43,370 nt of DNA, from contig NZ_WBKP01000033.1 in NCBI RefSeq assembly GCF_009602465.1, positions 1-43,370 of the forward strand, written 5' to 3'. The position numbers and the translations under genes were made by a program. The notes beneath the pieces were generated by a model. That model saw only the letters and a program-made list of their open reading frames with translations. It searched no databases and had not been told where the DNA came from. The DNA comes from Cumulibacter manganitolerans. GTDB taxonomy: Bacteria > Actinomycetota > Actinomycetes > Mycobacteriales > Antricoccaceae. Below, piece after piece: positions 33,448 to 41,368 of the stretch (its first letter is position 1; each line of letters begins with the position of its first letter).

Positions 33448-33807
33448 CTACTTCCCCGTCTGGGCTAGCTTCGCTTCGATCAAGCCGCGGCACAACTCCT
33501 CCGGCACATCCTGGTCGTAGGGAATCTTCAGGAATCCGGCGCCGTGCTCGTACCCGGCCTCGGTCACCTCGTTCTGGTGCTCGACGAAGAACTCCGGGTC
33601 GAAGCGCAGCGAGCAGTGCTTGCCGAACGCCTGCAGCATCCACTGCTGCCCTTCAGCGACGTACGCCGGTTGGTTGAAGCGCAGCTCCTCGCTCACCCGC
33701 GGCTGGTAGCTTCGGCTGATCTCCCGCAGCTTGTCCAGGTGCGGACGCTGGTGGGGCTCGAGCGAGCTGAAGAAGTCCTCGACGCTCTTTCGCTTAGGTG
33801 CTGGCAT
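33448..33807 (-). CDS. DUF1801-family protein
   Basis: 119 residues of the YdhG/DUF1801 type: VEDFFSSLEPHQRPHLDKLREI, VSEELRFNQPAYV, CSLRFDPEFF and AGFLKIPYDQDVPEELCRGLI. The family has a TBP-like fold and unknown molecular role. Complete in length and encoded alone. Confidence 0.85.
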   Translation of the reverse strand: MPAPKRKSVEDFFSSLEPHQRPHLDKLREISRSYQPRVSEELRFNQPAYVAEGQQWMLQAFGKHCSLRFDPEFFVEHQNEVTEAGYEHGAGFLKIPYDQDVPEELCRGLIEAKLAQTGK

Positions 33808-33840
33808 TCCCTGAGGTTAGCGTCGGCGACCTCGACGTGC

Positions 33841-34068
33841 CTAGTCGCTGAAGCTGGGCAGAGCAGAAGGGACCGGCGGCCTCCTGTCGGCTGCCACCGG
33901 CCCCCTCGGGGGCTCACTGGTCACCAGTCGTCCCCTGCGAACGACGAGTCGCCGTGCCCCCTCGATGCGGGAAAACATCGCGCGGCGACGCTCCATGGAA
34001 TCCCCCGATTTCCCGGTGCTGTCGTTCTGTGGACTAGGAGCCGGCGCGGGGCGCCCTGATACGCGCAT
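33841..34068 (-). CDS. Possible small ORF downstream of the CHAT gene
   Basis: 75 codons starting 12 bases after the CHAT stop in the same direction. The product is Arg- and Pro-rich (RRRAMFSRIEGARRLVVRRG, ending VPSALPSFSD) with no known domain. Third-position G+C is only about 73%, not clearly above positions one and two, and no ribosome site precedes the ATG, so it may be spurious. Listed because small proteins next to CHAT proteases can be their substrates. This 270-base gap shows nothing else. Confidence 0.2.
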   Translation of the reverse strand: MRVSGRPAPAPSPQNDSTGKSGDSMERRRAMFSRIEGARRLVVRRGRLVTSEPPRGPVAADRRPPVPSALPSFSD

Positions 34069-34080
34069 CGCGAAGTTTTT

Positions 34081-36561
34081 TCACAACCCGTCACCGTGGC
34101 ATTGGAACGGCCCCACGATGCCGGTTCGCTCAGACGCCTCGCGCAACGCCAGCGCCGGCGGCCGACCCGCGGCCAACCCGTCATGGATCGCTCCCAGCAG
34201 CGCGCACGCGTCGTCATCGGCGACCAGGACCGGAGAGGCGATGACGCACCGAACCCCGGCATGCAACCACGCCTGCGTCATGCCGATTGCCTCGGCACCC
34301 CAACGCACTGTCGATCGTCCGAGCTCGCACGCAGAGAGGATCACGATGTCGGGTACGTCGCGGACCCGGTCGATGTCGTAGCCGAACAGGGCACCGTCGG
34401 CGAGCTCGAGCCCGGAGAAGAGTGCGTTATCGGCGGCATGACGGCCGTGCGCAGCGACATGCAGGACGTCAACCATGCCGGCGAGCTCGGCGACCCTCTC
34501 GACTGTCGCGTCGGCGTCCCGGATCAGCACCGGCCGCTCCCACGACCGCGCCGCCTGTTCCACCTCGGCCACGCCGCGATCGACGCGCACGCCCACCGCG
34601 AATCCCGCTCGCGCCTGCGCGCTCCCGCCGGCCGAGCGGCCACGCACCCACTGCGTTGCCGATGCCGCCAACGTGAACGTGCGACCTCGCATCGCCGGCA
34701 GCATCGCCCAGGGGATCCCGGACAGCAGGCCCGGGACGCAGAGCACCACTTTCGATGCGTCGGCCACCGACAGCGGGCCGTCGAGGATCGCCGCCGACAG
34801 ACCATCAAGCCGCCGGGCCAGTGATCGCGCGATCACCGCAGCGACCGGACTGTCGCGCACGGCGGCGCTGACGTCGAGGTCCGACCGCAGCCCCGGTAGC
34901 ACCCTGCGGATGCCCTCGACGTCCGGGATGTCGACCACCACATCCCTCGACGATGTCGACACGACACACACCATCCCCGCGGGGCTGAACACGTACGACA
35001 GCATCGCGGTGTCGTCATCGAGCGCGCGGCGTACGGCGTCGAGGTCGACCAGGTCGGCCGCCTGTGTCTCTCGGGACGACGACCAGTGGTGCTCGCGAAC
35101 CCGGTCCGCCAGCTCGACGGCGCGCGGGTCGGCGAGCCAGTCGGACCCGGCGAGATCGGCGCGCAGCATGCGTAGCCCGGCGAGCTGCTCGGCGACCTGG
35201 GGATCGCGCGCAGGACGCAACGGCGCGTGGCGCTGGGTGAGCCGCCGTGCCCGCTCGGACCATTCGAACAACACCTGCGGCCGATGGGCACGGACGGCGG
35301 CGCCGAGCCCGGCCATCATCAACCCGTTGCCGTGCATGCGCAGCGACGTCTGCAGGTCCAGGCTGCCGAACCTCGACCGCCACGCCTCCAGCTCGTCCAG
35401 ACCCTCGGCCGCGGCGCGCAGCGCGTCCCGGTCACGTCCGGCGCGGACCGCCCGCTCGACCCGGATCTCATGCCGAAGCAGGCGCACCTCCAGGCTGTCG
35501 GTCTTCCGCGGCGGCCGCGGTCGGCCGACAGCCTCCCCACGTCGCGCGCGCCACAGGTCGTGCGACAGGCGCAGCGCCGCCGCGTCGTTCCGCAACCGCG
35601 CGCCGTCCAGCTCCGCCGCGACCCGCTCGACGTCGCCCGCGCTCCATCGGCGGCGTCCGGCCGGGATCGTGCGCCCCTCGTCATCGGCGCCTCCGGCGGC
35701 CAATGACGCCCGCAGCGCGACGCCCTCCGCCCGAGCCCGCCACGACTGGTCGTCCACGGCAGCGAAATGGCGCGCGGCAGCCCGGGCGGTCCTGGCTGCG
35801 GCCGCCGCATCGTGCCGAAGCAGCGAACGCGCCAGGTGGAACTCGGCCTCGGCGCGGGCGTGCGCCATCCGGTTCGCGGCGAAGACCTTCGCCACGTGCG
35901 CGAGGGTCGCCTCCGCCTCCCGGACCTGACCGGCGTCCCGCAGGACCTCCGCGCGGTCCATGTCACCGATGGCAGCGTTCCCCGGCGAGATCGCCGCGAT
36001 CACCGGTCGCGCGGCGAGCATCTCCTGCAACGCCACGATCAGATCGCCGCGCAGCAGCGCGACGTACCCGAGGTTGTGCTCCGCCTCAGCCACCTCCGCC
36101 GGCGTCCCGTGGATGCGATACAGCTCGGCCGCGGAGGCGAGATCAGCGGTGCTGGCCACCAGATCACCGCGCTGCATGTAAAGCACGCCGCGGTTCATGC
36201 GCAGGTTGGCGACGGCCACCGGATCGTCCACTATGCCGTCGATCGCCCGTCCAAGCCAGGGCAGCGCCTCGTCGAACCGTCCCTGGTTCATCAGCAGGCT
36301 GCCGAGCTGGCCGGCGAGCACGCTCGCCGTGCCGGCGCTGACCCCGTCCAGCGCGAGCGCCTGGGTGCAGAGCTGCTCCCCCGAGACCGCATCGCCCATC
36401 TGCGACACCACCATCGCCAGCGTTCCCGCGATCCGCGCCGACAGATTCGGCTCCGCGGCGAGCGCCCGCGCCTTGGTCAGCGTCCGATGCGCAGCCGGGT
36501 ACCTCCGGTCGTTGCTGAGCTGAAGTCCCCGCTTGTACAGCTCGCCGGCCGAGATACTCAC
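34081..36561 (-). CDS. TPR-CHAT caspase-like protease
   Basis: 826 residues, GTG start. Residues about 5-230 are tetratricopeptide-type helical repeats (ELYKRGLQLSNDRRYPAAHR, GRFDEALPWLGRAIDG, AEAEHNLGYVALLRGDL). A long Arg/Ala-rich helical middle follows. The C-terminal CHAT domain (about 520-826) has the catalytic dyad His705 in HVAAHGRH and Cys745 in ILSACELGR, followed by the family's late AWLHAGVRCVIAS strand. CHAT proteases are caspase relatives (separase, Craspase); TPRs normally carry the sensing or partner surface. No signal peptide: cytoplasmic. Last large gene of the sigma/S8/CHAT locus. The target is unknown; the subtilase encoded upstream is the first candidate. Confidence 0.9.
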   Translation of the reverse strand: MSISAGELYKRGLQLSNDRRYPAAHRTLTKARALAAEPNLSARIAGTLAMVVSQMGDAVSGEQLCTQALALDGVSAGTASVLAGQLGSLLMNQGRFDEALPWLGRAIDGIVDDPVAVANLRMNRGVLYMQRGDLVASTADLASAAELYRIHGTPAEVAEAEHNLGYVALLRGDLIVALQEMLAARPVIAAISPGNAAIGDMDRAEVLRDAGQVREAEATLAHVAKVFAANRMAHARAEAEFHLARSLLRHDAAAAARTARAAARHFAAVDDQSWRARAEGVALRASLAAGGADDEGRTIPAGRRRWSAGDVERVAAELDGARLRNDAAALRLSHDLWRARRGEAVGRPRPPRKTDSLEVRLLRHEIRVERAVRAGRDRDALRAAAEGLDELEAWRSRFGSLDLQTSLRMHGNGLMMAGLGAAVRAHRPQVLFEWSERARRLTQRHAPLRPARDPQVAEQLAGLRMLRADLAGSDWLADPRAVELADRVREHHWSSSRETQAADLVDLDAVRRALDDDTAMLSYVFSPAGMVCVVSTSSRDVVVDIPDVEGIRRVLPGLRSDLDVSAAVRDSPVAAVIARSLARRLDGLSAAILDGPLSVADASKVVLCVPGLLSGIPWAMLPAMRGRTFTLAASATQWVRGRSAGGSAQARAGFAVGVRVDRGVAEVEQAARSWERPVLIRDADATVERVAELAGMVDVLHVAAHGRHAADNALFSGLELADGALFGYDIDRVRDVPDIVILSACELGRSTVRWGAEAIGMTQAWLHAGVRCVIASPVLVADDDACALLGAIHDGLAAGRPPALALREASERTGIVGPFQCHGDGL

Positions 36562-36598
36562 GCGCTCAGCATGCCCTGCCGCAGCCCGAAACGGCGAG

Positions 36599-36714
36599 CT
36601 CCCGGCTCACCGCGTCTCGACGTCGCTCGTTCCTCGCTCGCTCGACGACCGTTGAGACGCTCCCGGCTCACCGCGTCTCGACGTCGCTCGTTCCTCGCTC
36701 GCTCGACGACCGTT
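36599..36714. repeat. Tandem pair of a 55-base extragenic repeat
   Basis: Two copies at 36599-36653 and 36660-36714 (period 61), identical over the part CTCCCGGCTCACCGCGTCTC to CGCTCGACGACCGTT. The core is shared, inverted, with the element at 7264-7306. They lie between the S8 and CHAT genes and could reduce transcription of CHAT or stabilise the upstream mRNA. Confidence 0.85.
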
Positions 36715-36729
36715 CGGGCGGGCGACCGC

Positions 36730-38373
36730 TCAGGTGCCTTCGGCGCGGGCGGTGCGGGCCGCACTGATCGCGTCGGGTGCCGGCTCCGCGGCGTTCGGAC
36801 GATCACCGAGCACCGCCGCGACCTCGCCGGCAACCAGCGGCGCCGCGAAGGAGGTGCCACTCCAGACGGCGAAGCCCCCGCGGAAGTCCTCTGGGCCGAT
36901 GGTCAGCCGCCGCAGCTCGTACTTGTCGTCGCGCGCCGACGGCTGCAGGCCGCCGCTGAACGCCGGCAGGATGCTCACGATGGCCGCGCCCAACGCCCAG
37001 GTGCGCACCCACGGCCCGACGTTCGAGAACAACGCCGTCGTGTCGCAATTCGGGTTGAGCGCCCCGACCGAGTAGTGCTCGGCGGCGTCGGGGTCCGGGT
37101 CGATGCCGTTGTCCGAGCCCGGCCACGCCCAGAGCGACGCCGGGAACGTTGGGCGGTCGGTGGCGTCGTTGCCGGCCGAGACGACGACGGTCGTGCCGAG
37201 CCGGCGCAGCGCGTGCAGCAGGTCGTAGAGGTCCCGCGAGTAGAGCCCGTCCTGCGGTGTCTCGTGGTAGTAGCCCAGCGACATGCTCAGCACGTCGATC
37301 GGCCGGCCGCCCTTGCGGCGGTGGCGGTACCGGTACTGCAGGACCAGCAGGTCGGTGATCACCCTGATCAGGTGTGACTCCTCGACGATGCCCAGCGCGT
37401 TCGCAACCCGGATCGCCAGGATGTCGGCGTCTGGCGCGGTCTGCCGAATGATCCCGGCGATGAACGTGCCGTGCCCCGACACCGGGTCGATCTCGCCGTC
37501 GAGCGGTCCGTACAGGTCGGGATAGACCTCGGGGTCGGCGTCGTCCGTGAGCCCGATCGATCGTCCGTCGACCTGCGGGTCGCGATCGACGACGTCGTCC
37601 GGCAGCCAGGTGTGCTCCCCCGCCCCGGTGTCGAGAACCGCGACGGTCGCGCGGCGCCGTCCGCGCTTGATCGGTGTCCGCACCGGCCCCGGGCCGACCC
37701 ACGCGACGGGCTGCCGCCCACCGGACCCGGCCTCGGCGTACTCGCCCACCGGGTTGGTTCGCGTGTACGGGTTCGTCCGAGTGAAGGGGTTGGTTCGGGT
37801 GTACGGATTGGTGCGGGTGTAGGGATTCAGACCGATCGGGTCGATGGCGAGCACGTGATCCAGGGACACCCGATCCACCCCGGCCGCCCGCAGGACGTCG
37901 CCGATTCGCGAGGGATCAGCCCGACCGTCCCCGAACGCCTCGACGAGCGCGTCGCGCCGGATCCGCTGCAGTACCCGCCACGCGTCCGGCAGCGACGGCG
38001 ACACCCCGCGCTCCAATTCGTCGGGAGTCGTCAGCTGCACGCGCAGGACGTACGGCGCACCGGCGACCTCGGCGGCCGGCACCCGTGACTCGGGAGCCAG
38101 GGGTGTGCCATCGAGCTCCTGCGGCGCCACCCCCCACCCGAACGCCGCCGCGGCGCGGGCCACCCGCTCGATGGTGTCGCTGAGCAACGCGTCGACCTCG
38201 CCGCCGTTGACCAGCAGCCGATGCGGCACGTACACCGTCGGGAACGCCTCGATCCCGTCCACCGGCTCGGCTCCCGGGTCCAGCAACGTACCCGGGGTGA
38301 TCGAGCCCCGCGCCCGGTCCTGCCAGGACCATCGTGGGGGCTGCGGGGAATCGCCTGCGCTACCTGCTGGCAT
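36730..38373 (-). CDS. Cytoplasmic subtilisin-like (S8) protease with NPYTRT linker
   Basis: 547 residues; ATG with AAGGAG 6 bases upstream. Residues 1-180 are a novel N-terminal region without signal peptide. Residues 183-208 are NPYTRT repeats. The protease domain is about 240-530 with Asp248 (AVLDTGAGEH), His301 (SGHGTFIAGI), oxyanion Asn402 (VVSAGND) and Ser508 (WSGTSFAAPLVAG), so the triad is complete. Lack of a secretion signal points to cytoplasmic action or non-classical delivery. The N-terminal region may act as a propeptide or an adaptor binding domain, released by cutting in the repeat linker (inference). Between the 155-residue gene and the CHAT gene. Confidence 0.92.
   Translation of the reverse strand: MPAGSAGDSPQPPRWSWQDRARGSITPGTLLDPGAEPVDGIEAFPTVYVPHRLLVNGGEVDALLSDTIERVARAAAAFGWGVAPQELDGTPLAPESRVPAAEVAGAPYVLRVQLTTPDELERGVSPSLPDAWRVLQRIRRDALVEAFGDGRADPSRIGDVLRAAGVDRVSLDHVLAIDPIGLNPYTRTNPYTRTNPFTRTNPYTRTNPVGEYAEAGSGGRQPVAWVGPGPVRTPIKRGRRRATVAVLDTGAGEHTWLPDDVVDRDPQVDGRSIGLTDDADPEVYPDLYGPLDGEIDPVSGHGTFIAGIIRQTAPDADILAIRVANALGIVEESHLIRVITDLLVLQYRYRHRRKGGRPIDVLSMSLGYYHETPQDGLYSRDLYDLLHALRRLGTTVVVSAGNDATDRPTFPASLWAWPGSDNGIDPDPDAAEHYSVGALNPNCDTTALFSNVGPWVRTWALGAAIVSILPAFSGGLQPSARDDKYELRRLTIGPEDFRGGFAVWSGTSFAAPLVAGEVAAVLGDRPNAAEPAPDAISAARTARAEGT
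37750..37827 (-). repeat. 18-bp repeat encoding NPYTRT units
   Basis: Just over four units of 18 bases encoding NPYTRT, NPYTRT, NPFTRT, NPYTRT, NP between the N-terminal region and the catalytic domain of the S8 protease. Wobble bases differ between units although the peptide is nearly constant, so the repeat is under protein-level selection. Confidence 0.9.
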
Positions 38374-38451
38374 GGCTGCTCCTTCTGTCGTATATCAGGA
38401 ATCTGCGGCGCCACTGGCGAGCGTCGGAGATCGTGACCTGCCGGTCGGTGA

Positions 38452-38919
38452 CTACACCTCGAACCCGGACGTGATCACCGACGTCTCGCCGCCGGACGCC
38501 CCGGGCTCGAGGGTGACGCGTAGTCGAACGATGCCCGCCGGTACGTCGTCGAAGGCGAACCGCCCGTCGTCGACCTCCGCGCGCCACTCCCTCGAATCCT
38601 GAATGAGGTGCACCTCGGTAGCGACACCGGCGATCCAGCCGTCGATGCGGCGGCCGCCGGAGACCGACTCACCCACCTGGATCAACAGTGTCGTCGAGCC
38701 GTGGGTGAACCGCAGGATCAGCTGGTCGGTATCAGCGCGCACTGCCGAGGTGTCGGACTCCACCAGCGTCAGCAGTGCGTACTCCTCCGACAGCCCGGCC
38801 GACGCCACCGCCGCGATCATCCGGTCGGCGAGGCCCTCAGGAACGGGGTCGCCGATCTCCCAGGTGCGCCGCACCGCCTCCAGCAGCGCCCGCTCGTCGT
38901 CTGGCCGTTGGCTCGTCAT
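38452..38919 (-). CDS. 155-residue soluble protein cotranscribed with sigma factor
   Basis: ATG overlaps the sigma-factor stop (ATGA). N-terminal 45 residues are helical (ERALLEAVRRTWEIGDPVPEGLADRMIAAVAS, in parts), resembling the leading helices of cytoplasmic anti-sigma proteins. The rest is beta-rich (LILRFTHGSTTLLIQVGE, DGRFAFDDVPAGIVRLRVTL), the latter like carboxypeptidase-regulatory or Ig-like strands. No transmembrane helix and no zinc HCC motif. A partner or anti-sigma role is suggested by the coupling, not by a recognised domain. The next gene, S8, starts 78 bases later. Confidence 0.75.
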   Translation of the reverse strand: MTSQRPDDERALLEAVRRTWEIGDPVPEGLADRMIAAVASAGLSEEYALLTLVESDTSAVRADTDQLILRFTHGSTTLLIQVGESVSGGRRIDGWIAGVATEVHLIQDSREWRAEVDDGRFAFDDVPAGIVRLRVTLEPGASGGETSVITSGFEV

Positions 38920-39539
38920 GCGGGCTCCTCCTCAGCGATCGCGGCACGCAGCTTGTCCAAGCATCGGCGCCGTGTGGGACCGATCGATCCGACCGGCATA
39001 CCGAGGGTGCCGGCGATCTCCCGGTAGTCGGGCCGCTCCTCGAACGCGACCACCCGCAGCAAGTGGCGACAACGTCCGTCGAGCCGGCCGACCGCCGACC
39101 AGACGCGCCGGTCCCGGTCGGAGAGCGCTGCACTGTCCTCGGCCGAGTCGACGGCCGGCAAGTGCGCCTCGAGGACCACCGGCTCGGACGGCGCCGCCTG
39201 ACGGCCTCTGCGGGCGACCCGCCAGGCCTCCCGGCGGGCGCAGGTGGTCAGCCACCCCGCGACCGCACGCTCGTCGGCGATCGCGTCCCGGCTTCGGACG
39301 AACGTGAGCCACGTGGCCTGGACGACGTCCTCGGCCTCCGCCTGCCCCAGCCCGTAGGAGCGCACGACGTGCCACAGCACCGGCGTCATGCCGCGCACCA
39401 GATCATCCATCGCCCGCGGATCGCCGTCGCGTACCCGCAGGAAGTCGGCGGTCGCGCGCGCCCACGTCGATCCGGGCGTCCGCTCGGGATCGTCCGGTTC
39501 GTCATGGGGTCGCGCGGCGGGCTCACTCACGATGCTCAT
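38916..39539 (-). CDS. ECF-like RNA polymerase sigma factor
   Basis: 207 residues. Sigma region 2 is about 44-107 (MDDLVRGMTPVLWHVVRSYG, QAEAEDVVQATWLTFVRSRD, GWLTTCARREAWR) and region 4 about 143-202 (RRVWSAVGRLDGRCRHLLRV, DYREIAGTLGMPVGSIGPTR). Region 3 is absent, as in ECF factors. Start set at ATG 39539; a GTG three codons later is possible. First gene of the unit leading to the S8 and CHAT proteases, so it may autoregulate this locus. Confidence 0.9.
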   Translation of the reverse strand: MSIVSEPAARPHDEPDDPERTPGSTWARATADFLRVRDGDPRAMDDLVRGMTPVLWHVVRSYGLGQAEAEDVVQATWLTFVRSRDAIADERAVAGWLTTCARREAWRVARRGRQAAPSEPVVLEAHLPAVDSAEDSAALSDRDRRVWSAVGRLDGRCRHLLRVVAFEERPDYREIAGTLGMPVGSIGPTRRRCLDKLRAAIAEEEPA

Positions 39540-39739
39540 TGTGACCACATCGATCAGGAGTGCGCGAGCACGTGGCCTGATACATAGACCCCGTCCCACA
39601 CTCCCCCGCGCCTCGGCGGTGGGCCGTGGGACGACGCCTCGGCGAGGCGCGTTCCCGGTGTCTCGTGAGAGCGGGGCTTCCGATGTCTCGGTGGACGCCG
39701 CGGCGGGTCCGGCGGAGAGTGTCGCCGAGGCGCGCCATT

Positions 39740-39794
39740 CTGCGGTGGAGTAGGACACGCTAATGGGGAGTTATCGTGTCCTACTCCACCGCAG
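39740..39794. terminator. Perfect 20-bp inverted repeat
   Basis: CTGCGGTGGAGTAGGACACG (39740-39759) and CGTGTCCTACTCCACCGCAG (39775-39794) are exact reverse complements with a 15-base loop. It starts 43 bases after the SDR gene stop and 200 bases before the sigma-factor start on the same strand. A terminator for the SDR gene is the simplest view; a regulatory element for the sigma locus is possible. Confidence 0.55.
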
Positions 39795-39837
39795 ATCGGG
39801 AAACGACGGACCTCGGTGGCTCAGTGGGCGGGTCCGG

Positions 39838-40611
39838 TCAGCCGGCTTCGATGCCTCCGCCGACCGTGAAGGCCGACCCCGTGCAGAAGGACGCCCGGTC
39901 CGACAGCAGCCACACGACCATCTCGGCGACCTCCTCCGGCGTGCCGTAGCGCGACATGGGCACCCGCTCCATCCGCTTCGCATTGACCTCCGGCAGCGCA
40001 CCGGTCAGCGCGGTCATCGGCGTCGTGACGTAGCCCGGGCACAGCGCGTTGATCCGGATGCCGGTCTCGGCGTACTCCAACGCGGCGGCCTTGGTCAGCC
40101 CGATCACGGCGTGCTTGCTCGCGGTGTACGGCGAGGCGCCCGCCAGCCCGATCAGCCCCGCGACCGAGGCGGTGTTGACGATCGCGCCGCGGCCACGCTG
40201 CTCCATCCGCTGCAGCTCGGATCGCAGGCAGAGGAACACGCCGTCCAGGTTCACGCTCGTGACATCGCGCCACGCCTGCAGCGACGTCTGCGCCGTGAGC
40301 GTGCCCGGCGCCCAGTCGCGGCCGCGCGCGACGCCGGCGTTGTTGAACGCGCCGTCCAGCCCGCCGAACGCGTCGTCCGCCGCCGACACCATCGCCTCGA
40401 CCTGCGCCTCGTCGGTGACGTCGACCTCGAGGGCGATCGCCTTCCCGCCCGCCGCGGTGATCTGCTCGACGGTCTCGTCGGCACCGCTCTTGCTCATGTC
40501 GGCCACGACGACGGCGGCACCTTCGCGCACCGCCGCGAGCGCGGTGGCCCGGCCGATTCCCGACCCGCCGCCGGTGATCAGCACCGACTTGTCCTCGAGC
40601 ACCCTTGTCAT
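39838..40611 (-). CDS. Classical short-chain dehydrogenase/reductase
   Basis: 257 residues. LITGGGSGIGRATALAA (cofactor loop), FNNAGVARGRD, NTASVAGLIG with the catalytic Ser region, SPYTASKHAVIGLTKAAALEY (catalytic Tyr and Lys) and CPGYVTTPM. An Asp after the second strand (VVVADMSKSG) favours NAD(H). Complete classical SDR; substrate not predictable. Encoded alone, followed by the 20-bp hairpin. Confidence 0.92.
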   Translation of the reverse strand: MTRVLEDKSVLITGGGSGIGRATALAAVREGAAVVVADMSKSGADETVEQITAAGGKAIALEVDVTDEAQVEAMVSAADDAFGGLDGAFNNAGVARGRDWAPGTLTAQTSLQAWRDVTSVNLDGVFLCLRSELQRMEQRGRGAIVNTASVAGLIGLAGASPYTASKHAVIGLTKAAALEYAETGIRINALCPGYVTTPMTALTGALPEVNAKRMERVPMSRYGTPEEVAEMVVWLLSDRASFCTGSAFTVGGGIEAG

Positions 40612-40805
40612 CTGCGGCCTTCTCTCTCGCTATGGCGGCAGCGACACGGGCCACTGCCTATCGCGGCAGCGATCCGGAGCGCTGCCTCCTCGACGCCCGA
40701 ACACTATCGTCACCGCGCGCTTCGGGACAGAATCGTGGGACGGCGCCGACACGCGCCTCGTGCCGCGCATGCCGGCGGCCGGCGACGAGGAAGTGCGGAG
40801 ACGAC

Positions 40806-41324
40806 ATGCGGCGAGACCTCACCCGGTGGCTTCGCCGGCTCATCGCGCCGCTCTCCCGCACGCGGCTGTTCCGGCGTACCGCACCGCACTGGCTGCCGCC
40901 GCTCGAGCGCGCGCTGGCGCGGCTTACGGGCGGCCGGCTTCAGGTGAGCGGGATCCTCGTGCCCTCGCTCGTATTGCACTCCACCGGTGCACGCACTGGG
41001 ACGGTCCGCGACACGGTCCTGATGTATACGCCCGATCCGGACGGCGGGGCCGTCATCGCCGGCACCAGCTTCGCGCGCGAGCGCCATCCCGGATGGTCCC
41101 ACAACCTCATCGCTCACCCGGACGCCGAGGTGAGCGTCCGCGGCCGGCGGTTCCCCGTGCGCGCCGCGCTCATCACCGACGAGCGTGAGCGGGGCGCCAC
41201 GTGGGCCCTCATCGAGCGGCAGTGGCCCGGCTACCGCGCGTACGAGCGGGACTCCGGACGTACCGTCCGGCTCTTCCGCCTCCATGCGACCGACGACCCG
41301 CCCTCCCGATTTCGTTACCGCTGA
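40806..41324 (+). CDS. Deazaflavin-dependent nitroreductase-family protein (second Ddn-like)
   Basis: 172 residues from ATG 40806 with GGAG upstream; a longer in-frame reading from 40605 is not needed. VLHSTGARTGTVRDTVLMYT, GGAVIAGTSFARERHPGWSHNL and AHPDAEVSVRGRRFPV match the Ddn/FDOR-B family, here with a basic N-terminal helix (RRDLTRWLRRLIAPLSRTR) that may touch the membrane. Likely uses F420. Its last codons form the left arm of the terminator hairpin. Confidence 0.88.
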   Translation: MRRDLTRWLRRLIAPLSRTRLFRRTAPHWLPPLERALARLTGGRLQVSGILVPSLVLHSTGARTGTVRDTVLMYTPDPDGGAVIAGTSFARERHPGWSHNLIAHPDAEVSVRGRRFPVRAALITDERERGATWALIERQWPGYRAYERDSGRTVRLFRLHATDDPPSRFRYR

Positions 41325-41356
41325 CTCGGTGAGCGGGCCGTGGGTAACGAAATCGG
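41306..41356. terminator. Bidirectional terminator hairpin
   Basis: CCGATTTCGTTACC (41306-41319) and GGTAACGAAATCGG (41343-41356) are perfect 14-bp arms. The left arm is inside the end of the Ddn-like gene, the right arm ends 12 bases before the SRPBCC stop of the opposite strand. Convergent genes with a shared hairpin. Confidence 0.7.
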
Positions 41357-41368
41357 CGCGGGTTGGGG

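Noticed and set aside
34081-36561. TPR-CHAT protein as part of a CRISPR type III-E (Craspase) system
   Set aside because: No cas7-11, Csx30-like gene or CRISPR array in the window; context is sigma factor and subtilase instead.
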